NCBI GenBank assembly: GCA_017397835.1
Contig: JAFQHV010000023.1
Span: forward strand, 1 to 32,044
Source of the DNA: Oscillospiraceae bacterium
GTDB taxonomy: Bacteria > Bacillota > Clostridia > Oscillospirales > Oscillospiraceae
Length of the DNA stretch: 32,044 bases
Reading direction: 5' to 3'
Positions within the stretch are counted from its first letter, which is position 1; the number at the start of each line of letters is the position of its first letter. Below are positions 25,714 through 32,044 of this stretch, piece after piece. The notes under the pieces were generated by a model. The model searched no databases and was not told the origin of the DNA. It saw nothing but the letters and a program-made list of their open reading frames with translations. The translations under genes were made by a program, and so were the position numbers.

Positions 25714-25741
25714 CCGCCCCGCAGAATACTCTGCAGGGCGG
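25714..25741 (-). terminator. Terminator of the RNase Y gene
   Basis: An 11-bp stem on the minus strand (25731-25741 with 25714-25724, one G-U pair), followed by a T-rich stretch. It lies 15 nt after the RNase Y stop codon. Confidence 0.8.
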
Positions 25742-25755
25742 TTGGATGTACGGAT

Positions 25756-27312
25756 TTACTTGGCGTATTCCACAGCCTTGGTCTCCCGGATGAGGTTGAC
25801 CTTGATCTGACCGGGGTACTCCATCTCTTCCTCGATCTTCTTGGCGATGTCCCGGGCCAGCAGGACCATCTGATCCTCGTTGACCAGCTCCGGCTTGATC
25901 ATGATGCGCACCTCGCGGCCGGCCTGAATGGCGTAGGACTTCTCCACGCCGTGGAAGGAGGAGGTGATCTCCTCCAGCTGCTCCAGTCGCTTGATGTAAT
26001 TCTCCAGATTCTCGCGCCGGGCACCGGGACGGGCGGCGGAGATGGCATCGGCCGCCTGGACCAGGCAGGCCACGATGGTCTTGGCCTCCACGTCATTGTG
26101 GTGGGCCTGAATGGCGTGGATAACCTGCTCGTTCTCGCGGTACTTGCGGGCCAGCTCCACACCGATCTGGACGTGGGAGCCCTCCACCTCATGGTCAATG
26201 GACTTGCCCAGATCGTGCAGCAGACCGGCACGCTTGGCCTGGGCCACGTCGGCACCGATCTCGGCGGCCAGCAGGCCGGCCACGTGGGAGACCTCGATGG
26301 AGTGGTTGAGCACGTTCTGACCGTAGCTGGTGCGGTAGCGCATACGGCCCAGCAGCTTGACCAGTTCGGGGTGCAGGCCGTGGACGTTGGTCTCGAAAAT
26401 GGCACGCTCACCCTCGGCCTTGATGGTGGCGTCCACCTCGCGCTTGGCCTTCTCCACCATTTCCTCAATACGGGCGGGGTGGATGCGGCCGTCCAGAATC
26501 AGCTTCTCCAGCGCCAGACGGGCGATCTCCCGGCGGACGGGATCGAAGCAGGAGACGGTGATGGCCTCGGGGGTGTCGTCGATGATGAGGTCAACGCCGG
26601 TCATGGTTTCCAGTGTACGGATGTTGCGGCCCTCGCGGCCGATGATGCGGCCCTTCATCTCGTCGTTGGGCAGGGGGACAACGGAGACGGTAGCCTCGGC
26701 CACGTGGTCGGCGGCACAGCGCTGGATGGCCAAAGAGATGATCTCCCGGGCGCGGGTGTCGGCCTCTTCCTTGAAGCGGGCCTCGATCTCCTTGACCTTC
26801 ATGGCGGACTCGTGGGTGACCTCGGCCTCCAGCTGAGTGATGAGGTAGCTCTTGGCCTCTTCCGCGGTGTAACCGGAGATGCGCTCCAGCATTTCCAGCT
26901 GGCTGCGCTTGATCTGCTCGGTTTCGGCCTGAACGGCGTCCAGCTTGGCCATCTTTTCGGTCAGCTGCTCTTCCTTTTTCTCGATGTTATCGGTCTTGCG
27001 GTCCAGCGTTTCCTCTTTCTGCTGCAGGCGGCGCTCCTGCTTCTGCAGGTCGGCGCGGCGCTCTTTCTCTTCCCGCTCGTACTCGTTGCGGGCCTTGTGG
27101 ATCTCTTCCTTTGCTTCCAGCAGGGCTTCGCGCTTTTTGCTTTCAGCGCTTTTGTACGCATCGTTGACAATGCGCTTGGCCTCGTCCTCGGCAGAGCCGA
27201 TCTCACGTTCAGCCGCGGACTTGCGGCGGTTCCAACCGGCGACGATACCAATCACGCCGAATACGACACCGCCAACGACGGCGCCGATAATGTAGGGCAA
27301 AAATGCATTCAT
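25756..27312 (-). CDS. rny: Ribonuclease Y
   Basis: Membrane-anchored endoribonuclease that starts mRNA decay in many Firmicutes. The 518-aa protein has the standard parts in order: an N-terminal membrane helix (about 5-26), a long charged coiled coil (about 30-190), a KH RNA-binding domain with its GxxG loop in [14 protein letters not shown] (222-235), and an HD phosphohydrolase domain with the HD pair at 366-367 (LLHDLGKS). The ATG at 27312 has AGGAGG about 11 nt upstream. It is transcribed from its own promoter through a ~100-nt leader that contains a terminator-like hairpin. Confidence 0.97.
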   Translation of the reverse strand: MNAFLPYIIGAVVGGVVFGVIGIVAGWNRRKSAAEREIGSAEDEAKRIVNDAYKSAESKKREALLEAKEEIHKARNEYEREEKERRADLQKQERRLQQKEETLDRKTDNIEKKEEQLTEKMAKLDAVQAETEQIKRSQLEMLERISGYTAEEAKSYLITQLEAEVTHESAMKVKEIEARFKEEADTRAREIISLAIQRCAADHVAEATVSVVPLPNDEMKGRIIGREGRNIRTLETMTGVDLIIDDTPEAITVSCFDPVRREIARLALEKLILDGRIHPARIEEMVEKAKREVDATIKAEGERAIFETNVHGLHPELVKLLGRMRYRTSYGQNVLNHSIEVSHVAGLLAAEIGADVAQAKRAGLLHDLGKSIDHEVEGSHVQIGVELARKYRENEQVIHAIQAHHNDVEAKTIVACLVQAADAISAARPGARRENLENYIKRLEQLEEITSSFHGVEKSYAIQAGREVRIMIKPELVNEDQMVLLARDIAKKIEEEMEYPGQIKVNLIRETKAVEYAK

Positions 27313-27354
27313 TGTATGTTAACACCTCCTATATTCAGACAATGAAAATAAAGC

Positions 27355-27373
27355 CGCAGGGAACTGCCCTGCG
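27355..27373 (-). promoter_or_regulatory. Hairpin in the RNase Y leader
   Basis: A perfect 7-bp GC-rich stem (27355-27361 with 27367-27373) and a 5-nt loop, followed on the minus strand by a U-rich stretch. It lies between the rny promoter and its ribosome site. It could act as a partial terminator or as a site for cleavage and autoregulation; that is inference. Confidence 0.5.
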
Positions 27374-27420
27374 ACAAGTGAAAAACAAGCCCTTCGCGTT
27401 TTTCATAATTGTCCACTTAT

Positions 27421-27449
27421 ATTCTAATCGTACATCGCCCGTATGTCAA
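27421..27449 (-). promoter_or_regulatory. Promoter of the RNase Y gene
   Basis: On the minus strand, a perfect -35 TTGACA (27444-27449), a 17-bp spacer and -10 TAGAAT (27421-27426). Predicted start is near 27414. Confidence 0.85.
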
Positions 27450-27480
27450 GGATTATTACAGTAATGTGCAAAAGTAAAAC

Positions 27481-27515
27481 CACCCCTTGCAAAGGGGTGC
27501 GCAGGCAGGTATAAT
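27481..27515 (+). promoter_or_regulatory. Promoter of the VOC gene with overlapping palindrome
   Basis: -35 TTGCAA (27487-27492), a 17-bp spacer and a perfect -10 TATAAT (27510-27515). CACCCCTT (27481-27488) and AAGGGGTG (27492-27499) form an 8-bp inverted repeat around 3 nt, centred on the -35 box, so a repressor could bind here. Confidence 0.75.
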
Positions 27516-27550
27516 GTAGGGGAAATCTAACAGAAAAGGAGTGCTGCCCC

Positions 27551-27949
27551 ATGAACGCTGTTGCCGCTCACGTGACCGGTTTCCAGCACATCGGCCTGCC
27601 TACCAACGATCTGGAAAAAACCATCGAGTTCTACAAGTCCCTCGGTTTTGAGGTTGCCTTCGCCACCGAGATCCCCTCTGACAAGGTCGCCTTCCTGAAG
27701 CTGCAGAACGTCTGCATCGAGAGCTACCAGTCCACCGGCGAACCCTGCGCTGTGGGCAAGGCGGGCGCCATCGCCCACATCGCTTTGGACGTGGACGATA
27801 TCGAGGCCGCCTGGGCCGCCGTCAAGGCTGCCGGCCACACCCCCCTGGAGGACGAGATCCAGTTCCTGCCTTTCTGGGCCAAGGGCGTAAAGTTCTTCAA
27901 TATTGAAGGCCCCAACGCCGAGATCGTGGAGTTCAGCCAGGTGCTGTGA
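27551..27949 (+). CDS. VOC/glyoxalase-fold protein
   Basis: A 132-aa protein of the vicinal-oxygen-chelate fold (glyoxalase I, methylmalonyl-CoA epimerase, dioxygenase and fosfomycin-resistance relatives). Two beta-alpha-beta-beta-beta modules are visible, and the four usual metal-ligand positions are filled: His13 (FQHIGLP), Glu57 (CIESYQ), His76 (IAHIALD) and Glu127 (EIVEF). So it can bind a divalent metal and is probably an enzyme. The substrate cannot be told; a glyoxalase I-like or epimerase role is possible. AAAGGAG lies about 12 nt before the ATG. It is a single-gene unit with its own promoter and terminator, divergent from rny. Confidence 0.88.
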   Translation: MNAVAAHVTGFQHIGLPTNDLEKTIEFYKSLGFEVAFATEIPSDKVAFLKLQNVCIESYQSTGEPCAVGKAGAIAHIALDVDDIEAAWAAVKAAGHTPLEDEIQFLPFWAKGVKFFNIEGPNAEIVEFSQVL

Positions 27950-27963
27950 TCCCCCGTACACAC

Positions 27964-27999
27964 AAAAACACCCGACAGCGATGGCTGTCGGGTGTTTTT
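27964..27999. terminator. Bidirectional terminator
   Basis: A perfect 16-bp stem (27964-27979 with 27984-27999) and a GATG loop, with A and T runs at its ends. It serves the VOC gene and the convergent EIIC-type transporter gene. Confidence 0.94.
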
Positions 28000-28006
28000 A
28001 CATTTC

Positions 28007-29074
28007 TTACTGCGCCAAAGCCAGATCGCCGTCGCGGATCCAGCCGATCTTGCGCATGACCCAGCCGAACAGGCCGCACAGCACCGCGGGCAGCACGATG
28101 CACACCAGCACCAAACCGATCCAGTCCATAGCCGTAGGAACAATGGCTGCGGCGCCCTTGGCCGCCGCCTCCGCGCCGGGGGTCAGCCAGCCGGTCCACA
28201 CGCCGATGGGGCCGCACAGGCCGCAAGTGCCCATGCCGGAGTTGATGGCCGCGCCGTTCATCTGCAGTTTGAACACACAGCTGGCGATGGGGCCGGTAAT
28301 GGCGGAGGTCAAAACGGGGGGCAGCCAGCACACGGGATGGCGCACTAGATTGGGCATCTGCAGCATGGAAGTGCCCAACCCCTGACTGACCAGACCTCCC
28401 CAGCGGTTTTCCTTGAAGGACATGACCGCAAAACCCACCATGTGGGCGCAGCAGCCCGCCACGGCAGCACCGCCGGCAATGCCGGTCAGTCCCAAAACGG
28501 AGCAGATAGCTGCCGAGGAAATGGGCAGGGTCAGGGCGATACCGACCAGCACGGACACCGCGATGCCCATCCAGAAGGGCTGGAGGGTGGTGGCCCGGTC
28601 GATCATCGTGCCAAAGGCGGAGGCCGCCGTACCGATGGGGGGTGCAATCAGCTTGGCCAGTGCCACACCGATCAGAATGGTCACACCGGGGGTGACCAGG
28701 ATATCCACCTTGGTTTCCTTGGACACGGCCTTGCCGAACTCAGCGGCGACGATGGCAATGACCAGAACCGCCAGCGGGCCGCCCGCTCCCCCCTCGGCAT
28801 TGGCCGCCCAACCCACGGCCGCCAGAGAGAACAGCACCATGGGGTCCGCCTTCAGGGCGTAGCCGATGGCCACCGCCATGGCCGGGCCGGACACCGCCAT
28901 GGCATAGGTGCCGATGTCGATCAGGTACTGTACGCTCAGCTGCTGGCCCAGCGTCTTGATGATCGTGCCGATCAGCAGGGAGCAGAACAGGCCCTGTGCC
29001 ATGGCGCCCAATGCGTCGATGCCGTAGCGCTTGAGGGATATCTCAATGTTCTTGCGTTTGAGAAATGCTTTCAT
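28007..29074 (-). CDS. EIIC_2-type (PTS-like) membrane transporter
   Basis: A 355-aa polytopic membrane protein resembling the EIIC_2 group of phosphotransferase-type permeases. About eight to ten hydrophobic segments are visible, many rich in Gly/Ala, with conserved-looking loops such as DIGTYAMAVSGPAMAVAIGYALKA (split here by the membrane) and a Gly-rich segment near residues 285-300 with Asn and Cys. No EIIA, EIIB or HPr gene is nearby, so whether it phosphorylates its substrate is doubtful. The ATG at 29074 follows AAGGTGAGAG; the longer frame from 29116 covers the ribosome site. Its promoter shares a start-site element with the nicotinate phosphoribosyltransferase gene, which raises the possibility that it moves a niacin-related compound. 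That is inference only. Confidence 0.78.
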   Translation of the reverse strand: MKAFLKRKNIEISLKRYGIDALGAMAQGLFCSLLIGTIIKTLGQQLSVQYLIDIGTYAMAVSGPAMAVAIGYALKADPMVLFSLAAVGWAANAEGGAGGPLAVLVIAIVAAEFGKAVSKETKVDILVTPGVTILIGVALAKLIAPPIGTAASAFGTMIDRATTLQPFWMGIAVSVLVGIALTLPISSAAICSVLGLTGIAGGAAVAGCCAHMVGFAVMSFKENRWGGLVSQGLGTSMLQMPNLVRHPVCWLPPVLTSAITGPIASCVFKLQMNGAAINSGMGTCGLCGPIGVWTGWLTPGAEAAAKGAAAIVPTAMDWIGLVLVCIVLPAVLCGLFGWVMRKIGWIRDGDLALAQ

Positions 29075-29100
29075 ACTCTCACCTTTCTTCTGTCGTTTAT

Positions 29101-29120
29101 ATAGGTGTCTTGACATCTCA
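29101..29120 (-). promoter_or_regulatory. Putative operator shared with the nicotinate phosphoribosyltransferase gene
   Basis: A 20-bp stretch just downstream of the -10 box of the EIIC-type gene, identical at 16 of 20 positions to 17271-17290, with a common GGTGTCTTG core. Both sites lie at or just after the predicted transcription start, in the same orientation. Confidence 0.5.
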
Positions 29121-29125
29121 TGGGT

Positions 29126-29153
29126 ATTGTATCACCCTTCTCCCATTTGTCAA
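29126..29153 (-). promoter_or_regulatory. Promoter of the EIIC-type transporter gene
   Basis: On the minus strand, a perfect -35 TTGACA (29148-29153), a 16-bp spacer and -10 TACAAT (29126-29131). Confidence 0.82.
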
Positions 29154-29167
29154 GAAGAAATCAACAG

Positions 29168-29204
29168 AAAAGCCTCCGCATCCTTAATGGATGCGGAGGC
29201 TTTT
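29168..29204 (-). terminator. Terminator of the zinc-ribbon membrane protein operon
   Basis: A perfect 16-bp stem (29168-29183 with 29189-29204) and a 5-nt loop, ending in a T run on the minus strand. It lies 22 nt after the TM2-domain gene. Confidence 0.93.
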
Positions 29205-29226
29205 GGCACGTAAAACGGAGTTGGGA

Positions 29227-29631
29227 TCAGAATTCCTTCTTCAGCTCCACGCCGTTGGCGTCCTTGTCCAAAGAACCGGTCAGCAGACGGATGAAGTCGA
29301 TCAGGGCCCAAATGCCGCCGCCCACACCGGTGCAGACGGTCAGCACGATCTTGATGATGCCGTACTTGGTGTAGCCAAGATAGAAGTCGTGAATGCCGAT
29401 GGAGCCCAGGAAGAAGGCCAGCAGCACGGCCACCAGCTTGGACTTCTGCTCGCCGCCCGCAGCGGCCTTGGCGGTAACCGCCGCGCCGCAGTTGGTGCAG
29501 ATGGCGGCGCCGGGGTTGACCTCCTTGCCGCAGTTGGCGCAGAACTTGCTGCCGTCGCCCTTGGCAAAGCCGCAGCTCATGCAGGCCACCGCGTTCTCGT
29601 TGAGTTCGTTGCCACAATTCTTGCAATACAT
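29227..29631 (-). CDS. Double zinc-ribbon TM2-domain membrane protein
   Basis: A 134-aa protein with two zinc ribbons at its N-terminus (CKNCG with CMSCG, residues 3-21; CANCG with CTNCG, about 31-49), an Ala/Gly linker, and a C-terminal TM2 domain: two membrane helices (about 65-80 and 95-117) joined by a loop with GSIGIHDFYLGYTKYG, the TM2 signature. The zinc ribbons would face the cytoplasm. The function of bacterial TM2 proteins is not known. AGGAGG precedes the ATG. It is the last gene of a three-gene unit with the DUF2752 and DUF4234 genes, whose first member also starts with a zinc ribbon. Confidence 0.9.
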   Translation of the reverse strand: MYCKNCGNELNENAVACMSCGFAKGDGSKFCANCGKEVNPGAAICTNCGAAVTAKAAAGGEQKSKLVAVLLAFFLGSIGIHDFYLGYTKYGIIKIVLTVCTGVGGGIWALIDFIRLLTGSLDKDANGVELKKEF

Positions 29632-29643
29632 ACCTTTTTCCTC

Positions 29644-29979
29644 CTAAACAGACAATAATTTTATGATCCAATTTATAATTGCTATGCCAGCAATTACTTT
29701 CAATAGTACGGTGTGTGCCTTGTGTCTGAAATCAAACAGCACGTATGCCGCGACGTACGGCATGAAGAAAATCATCACGTTGTACCGCGCCGCCTGCAGG
29801 AAGTCCAGCCGGACAAGCGCCCGGAACGCCCGGGTCATCCCACAGCCGGGGCACGGAATTCCAAACAGTTCCAGAAATACACAGGTAATACCGAAATAAC
29901 TCAGCAGGCTGTATGCCGCGGCAAAGTACGCCGCGATCAGCACCAAGCCGAGCAATCTGCGCCGTTTGCTGCGTGCCAT
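29644..29979 (-). CDS. DUF2752-family membrane protein
   Basis: A 111-aa membrane protein of the DUF2752 family, recognised by FGIPCPGCGMTRAFRAL, with the conserved Cys-Pro-x-Cys-Gly and Thr-Arg. A basic N-terminus (MARSKRRR) is followed by three hydrophobic segments. Function is unknown; the CPxCG motif could bind metal or take part in thiol chemistry. The start is uncertain: the ATG at 29979 lacks a good ribosome site but lies 10 nt after the previous stop codon and gives the expected N-terminus; an in-frame GTG at 30015 would overlap the previous gene by 26 nt. It sits between the two zinc-ribbon genes in one operon. Confidence 0.82.
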   Translation of the reverse strand: MARSKRRRLLGLVLIAAYFAAAYSLLSYFGITCVFLELFGIPCPGCGMTRAFRALVRLDFLQAARYNVMIFFMPYVAAYVLFDFRHKAHTVLLKVIAGIAIINWIIKLLSV

Positions 29980-29989
29980 AGGGAGAAAA

Positions 29990-30481
29990 TTATCCCTTCT
30001 GATTATAGTCGGCACACATCAGGTTGGCCGCCTTGAACAGCTTGTGGATGTAGATGAACGGGCCGACAATGATGAGGCTGCCGATCACATTCCACAGCCA
30101 AAAGTCCGCTGCAGACAGATTATATGCGATACCTCTGCGGTTCAGTTCCCTGCCAATGCGGTTGGAAATCTTGTGGAACCAAACCACAGCGCCGATACCA
30201 AGGGTAATGGGCGCAACGATAAAGTACAGCAGGCAGTAGTGCATGGTCCGCTTGCCGTCATAACGGCTGGCCACGATGTTGATGTCATTGCTCAGGGACG
30301 ACATCACGACCAGTCCGTAAATTCCGAAGGTGAGCATGGACAGAAGAATAAACTTGACAAGGCCCTTGTTCGTCTTGCGCGGTGCGACCGGTGCGTTTGC
30401 GGCCTGGACCGCACAACCGCACTTTACACATACGGCTGCGCCTTCGTTGATCTCCGCTCCGCAGTTGCTGCAATACTTCAT
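29990..30481 (-). CDS. Zinc-ribbon DUF4234-family membrane protein
   Basis: A 163-aa protein. The N-terminus is one zinc ribbon (CSNCG with CVKCG, residues 4-23) with the same layout as the ribbons of the TM2-domain protein two genes on. After a linker comes a DUF4234-like region with three or four membrane helices (about 45-65, 88-108, 135-155), including the motif FILLSMLTFGIYGL and the SLSNDIN segment. Function is unknown. The ATG at 30481 has AGGAGG upstream; the longer frame from 30565 runs through the promoter. It is the first gene of the three-gene unit. Confidence 0.87.
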   Translation of the reverse strand: MKYCSNCGAEINEGAAVCVKCGCAVQAANAPVAPRKTNKGLVKFILLSMLTFGIYGLVVMSSLSNDINIVASRYDGKRTMHYCLLYFIVAPITLGIGAVVWFHKISNRIGRELNRRGIAYNLSAADFWLWNVIGSLIIVGPFIYIHKLFKAANLMCADYNQKG

Positions 30482-30523
30482 AGGACACCCCTCCTTGAAA
30501 ATTTGTAAAAAAATTACAATTTG

Positions 30524-30552
30524 ATTGTATCTTTTCCCTCCGCCGCTGTCAA
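30524..30552 (-). promoter_or_regulatory. Promoter of the zinc-ribbon membrane protein operon
   Basis: On the minus strand, a perfect -35 TTGACA (30547-30552), a 17-bp spacer and -10 TACAAT (30524-30529). An AT-rich imperfect inverted repeat follows at about 30499-30522, before the ribosome site. Confidence 0.85.
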
Positions 30553-30584
30553 TACGCGCCCGCACATTTTGTCGAAATAACCAT

Positions 30585-30617
30585 AAAAACGACCTGTCAC
30601 AGGGACAGGTCGTTTTT
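30585..30617 (-). terminator. Terminator of the NiaR-like gene
   Basis: A perfect 14-bp stem (30585-30598 with 30604-30617) and a 5-nt loop, ending in a T run on the minus strand just after the stop codon. Confidence 0.92.
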
Positions 30618-30622
30618 ATCGA

Positions 30623-31135
30623 TCATTCCTCCGGCAGCATACCAAGCTGCTTCAGCGATTCTTTCACCCGGTCAAAGGCAGCCTCGTCAGGGCAGAGAAT
30701 GGTGTGCAGGTGGATTCCGTCGGTCAGGGCGGACAGCGGGGTCGCCCCCTGCTCGGCCACCAACCGCACGAACTGCGCCACGTCGTAGCGGCTGGTCAGC
30801 TGCAGCGGCCCGGTGATCTGACCGTAGACGGGATGCTCCACGATGACGTCCACCACGGTGCAGCCCTGATCCACGATGGCGTTGAGCTCCCGCTCCATCT
30901 GCGCGGCGGTATGGCGGCAGGCAATGGTATACTTCATTCCGGCGGCGGGGGCGGGCAGCACGTATCCTCTGGGGGTGGCCGAGATCTCCATGCCGCCGGC
31001 CCGCAGCAGAGCTACGTCGCCCACGATGATCTGTCGGCTGACGGAAAACTTCTTTGCCAGTACGGTGGCGCTGACCGGTCCCTGCGTCTGCTCCAGACAT
31101 TTTGCCACGCCGCGTCTTCTTTCTTGCGCGTCCAT
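30623..31135 (-). CDS. niaR: NiaR-like niacin-responsive transcriptional repressor
   Basis: A 170-aa regulator with an N-terminal winged helix-turn-helix of the HTH_11 type (about 5-60, with VSATVLAKKFSVSRQIIVGDV) and a C-terminal 3H domain named for its three conserved histidines: His75 (CRHT), His101 (EHPVYG) and His142/His144 (GIHLHT). This is the layout of NiaR/YrxA, which binds nicotinate and metal and represses NAD-synthesis and niacin-uptake genes. The ATG at 31135 has AAGG 7 nt upstream. The window also encodes nicotinate phosphoribosyltransferase, a likely target. It is divergent from proS. Confidence 0.9.
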   Translation of the reverse strand: MDAQERRRGVAKCLEQTQGPVSATVLAKKFSVSRQIIVGDVALLRAGGMEISATPRGYVLPAPAAGMKYTIACRHTAAQMERELNAIVDQGCTVVDVIVEHPVYGQITGPLQLTSRYDVAQFVRLVAEQGATPLSALTDGIHLHTILCPDEAAFDRVKESLKQLGMLPEE

Positions 31136-31172
31136 AAACAGCCTTCTTTCTATACGAAATATCGTTAAATAT

Positions 31173-31201
31173 ACTATATCACGGATAAAAACCCGTTGCA
31201 A
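31173..31201 (-). promoter_or_regulatory. Promoter of the NiaR-like gene
   Basis: On the minus strand, -35 TTGCAA (31196-31201), a 17-bp spacer and -10 TATAGT (31173-31178). A short palindrome ACGA-AATA-TCGT (31154-31165) follows the start site and may be for autoregulation. Confidence 0.78.
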
Positions 31202-31233
31202 GCGCGATATTTTCGCGAATATGGCAGGAAACC

Positions 31234-31262
31234 TTGACTTTTCCCGCTACTGTTTATAAAAT
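31234..31262 (+). promoter_or_regulatory. Promoter of proS
   Basis: -35 TTGACT (31234-31239), a 17-bp spacer and -10 TAAAAT (31257-31262), leaving a leader of only about 38 nt, too short for a T-box. Confidence 0.8.
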
Positions 31263-31306
31263 AAGGATTACTGCAAATATACTTTTCTATAAAGGACTGA
31301 ATAACT

Positions 31307-32044
31307 ATGGCTAAGGACAACAAAAAGCAGGTGGAACAGATCACCGATATGGAGGTAGACTTCACCCAGTGGTACACCGACGTGTGCAAGAAGGCGGAGC
31401 TCATCGACTACTCCTCCATCAAGGGCATGTTCATCTACCGTCCCTATGGCTACGCCATTTGGGAGAACATCCAGCGCACGCTGGACGATATGTTCAAAAA
31501 GACCGGACATCAGAACGTGTCCATGCCCATGCTGATCCCCGAGTCTCTGCTGCAGAAGGAGAAGGACCACGTGGAGGGCTTTGCCCCCGAGTGCGCCTGG
31601 GTCACCTACGGCGGCAGCGAGAAGCTGGAAGAGCGCTACTGCATCCGCCCCACTTCCGAGACCCTGTTCTGCGAGCATTTTAAGAACATCATCCACTCCC
31701 ACCGCGACCTGCCCAAGAAATACAACCAGTGGTGCAGCGTGCTGCGCTGGGAGAAGACCTCCCGCCCCTTCCTGCGTCACCGCGAGTTCCTCTGGCAGGA
31801 AGGCCACACCATGCACGCCACTGAGGACGAGGCCCGTGCCGAGACCATGCAGATGCTCAATGTTTACGCCGACTTCATGGAGAACTATCTGGCCATGCCC
31901 GTCATCCGCGGCCGCAAGACCGAGAAGGAGAAGTTCAACGGCGCTGAGGAGACCTACACTGTGGAGTGCATGATGCATGACGGTAAGGCGCTGCAGTCCG
32001 GTACCAGCCATTACTTTGGCGATGGTTTTGCGAAGGCATTTGAC
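31307..32044 (+). CDS. proS: Prolyl-tRNA synthetase (3' partial)
   Basis: Charges tRNA-Pro with proline. The frame is open to the window edge: 246 codons are seen of an expected 470-500. The sequence is of the short, archaeal/eukaryal-like ProRS type without the bacterial editing insert: it begins with a short charged stretch, then [20 protein letters not shown], the class II motif 1 region ([16 protein letters not shown]), the ATP-site RPTSET, and motif 2 in [19 protein letters not shown] followed by QEGHT. The ATG at 31307 follows AAAGGA. It has its own promoter and is divergent from the NiaR-like gene. Confidence 0.95.
   Translation, partial: MAKDNKKQVEQITDMEVDFTQWYTDVCKKAELIDYSSIKGMFIYRPYGYAIWENIQRTLDDMFKKTGHQNVSMPMLIPESLLQKEKDHVEGFAPECAWVTYGGSEKLEERYCIRPTSETLFCEHFKNIIHSHRDLPKKYNQWCSVLRWEKTSRPFLRHREFLWQEGHTMHATEDEARAETMQMLNVYADFMENYLAMPVIRGRKTEKEKFNGAEETYTVECMMHDGKALQSGTSHYFGDGFAKAFD

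Noticed and set aside
25627-27345. A 572-codon antisense frame over RNase Y
   Set aside because: Artefact of codon bias opposite a clear rny gene.
29980-30015. GTG start at 30015 for the DUF2752 gene
   Set aside because: It overlaps the previous gene by 26 nt and adds an unusual N-terminus; not fully excluded because the ATG at 29979 has no strong ribosome site.
31136-31306. A T-box leader before prolyl-tRNA synthetase
   Set aside because: The promoter at 31234-31262 leaves only about 38 nt of leader, with no T-box core and no antiterminator.

Overview
The window looks like the chromosome of a GC-rich, strictly anaerobic Firmicute of the class Clostridia, most like gut Oscillospiraceae. The signs are an anaerobic sulfatase-maturing radical SAM enzyme, rubrerythrin, RNase Y next to YmdB, a NiaR-type regulator, strong AAGGAGG ribosome sites, and sigma-A promoters with 16-18 bp spacers. 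This placement is an inference from gene content and composition; no species is claimed. I see no rRNA, tRNA, CRISPR array, insertion sequence or prophage, and no stretch over 300 bases lacks a gene.

Layout. 1-5208 (+): a 2-oxoacid dehydrogenase complex operon in the order E2 (5' end outside the window), E3, and a fused E1 alpha-beta, closed by a strong terminator. 5353-6483 (+): an Ldh2-family NAD(P) dehydrogenase. 6573-9353: an orphan MsmX/UgpC-type sugar ABC ATPase with a ~200-nt leader, a small membrane-anchored unknown, and a divergent DUF624/YesL protein. 9405-13354: a compact catabolic-looking operon (unknown 268-aa protein, phosphotriesterase-like hydrolase, creatinase-like M24 protein) divergent from an AraC regulator; this is the best candidate here for an undescribed pathway. 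13439-15737 (+): TspO, an SGNH hydrolase and a DUF3048 lipoprotein.

15782-20059 (-): nicotinate phosphoribosyltransferase, then a sulfatase overlapping its maturase. 20223-20813 (+): rubrerythrin. 20862-27312 (-): signal peptidase I, a YhaN/YhaO-like ATPase-nuclease pair, YmdB and RNase Y, an RNA/DNA-processing neighbourhood. 27551-27949 (+): a VOC/glyoxalase-fold protein. 28007-30481 (-): an orphan EIIC-type membrane transporter and three small membrane proteins, two with zinc ribbons. 30623-31135 (-): a NiaR-like niacin-responsive repressor. 31307-end (+): prolyl-tRNA synthetase, cut by the window edge.

Regulation is unusually readable. Most transcription units have a recognisable promoter and a bidirectional hairpin terminator. 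In two places a terminator and the next gene's promoter occupy the same bases. The promoters of the nicotinate phosphoribosyltransferase and of the EIIC-type transporter share a 20-bp site (16 of 20 identical) at their transcription starts, which suggests one regulator, perhaps the NiaR-like protein encoded nearby.
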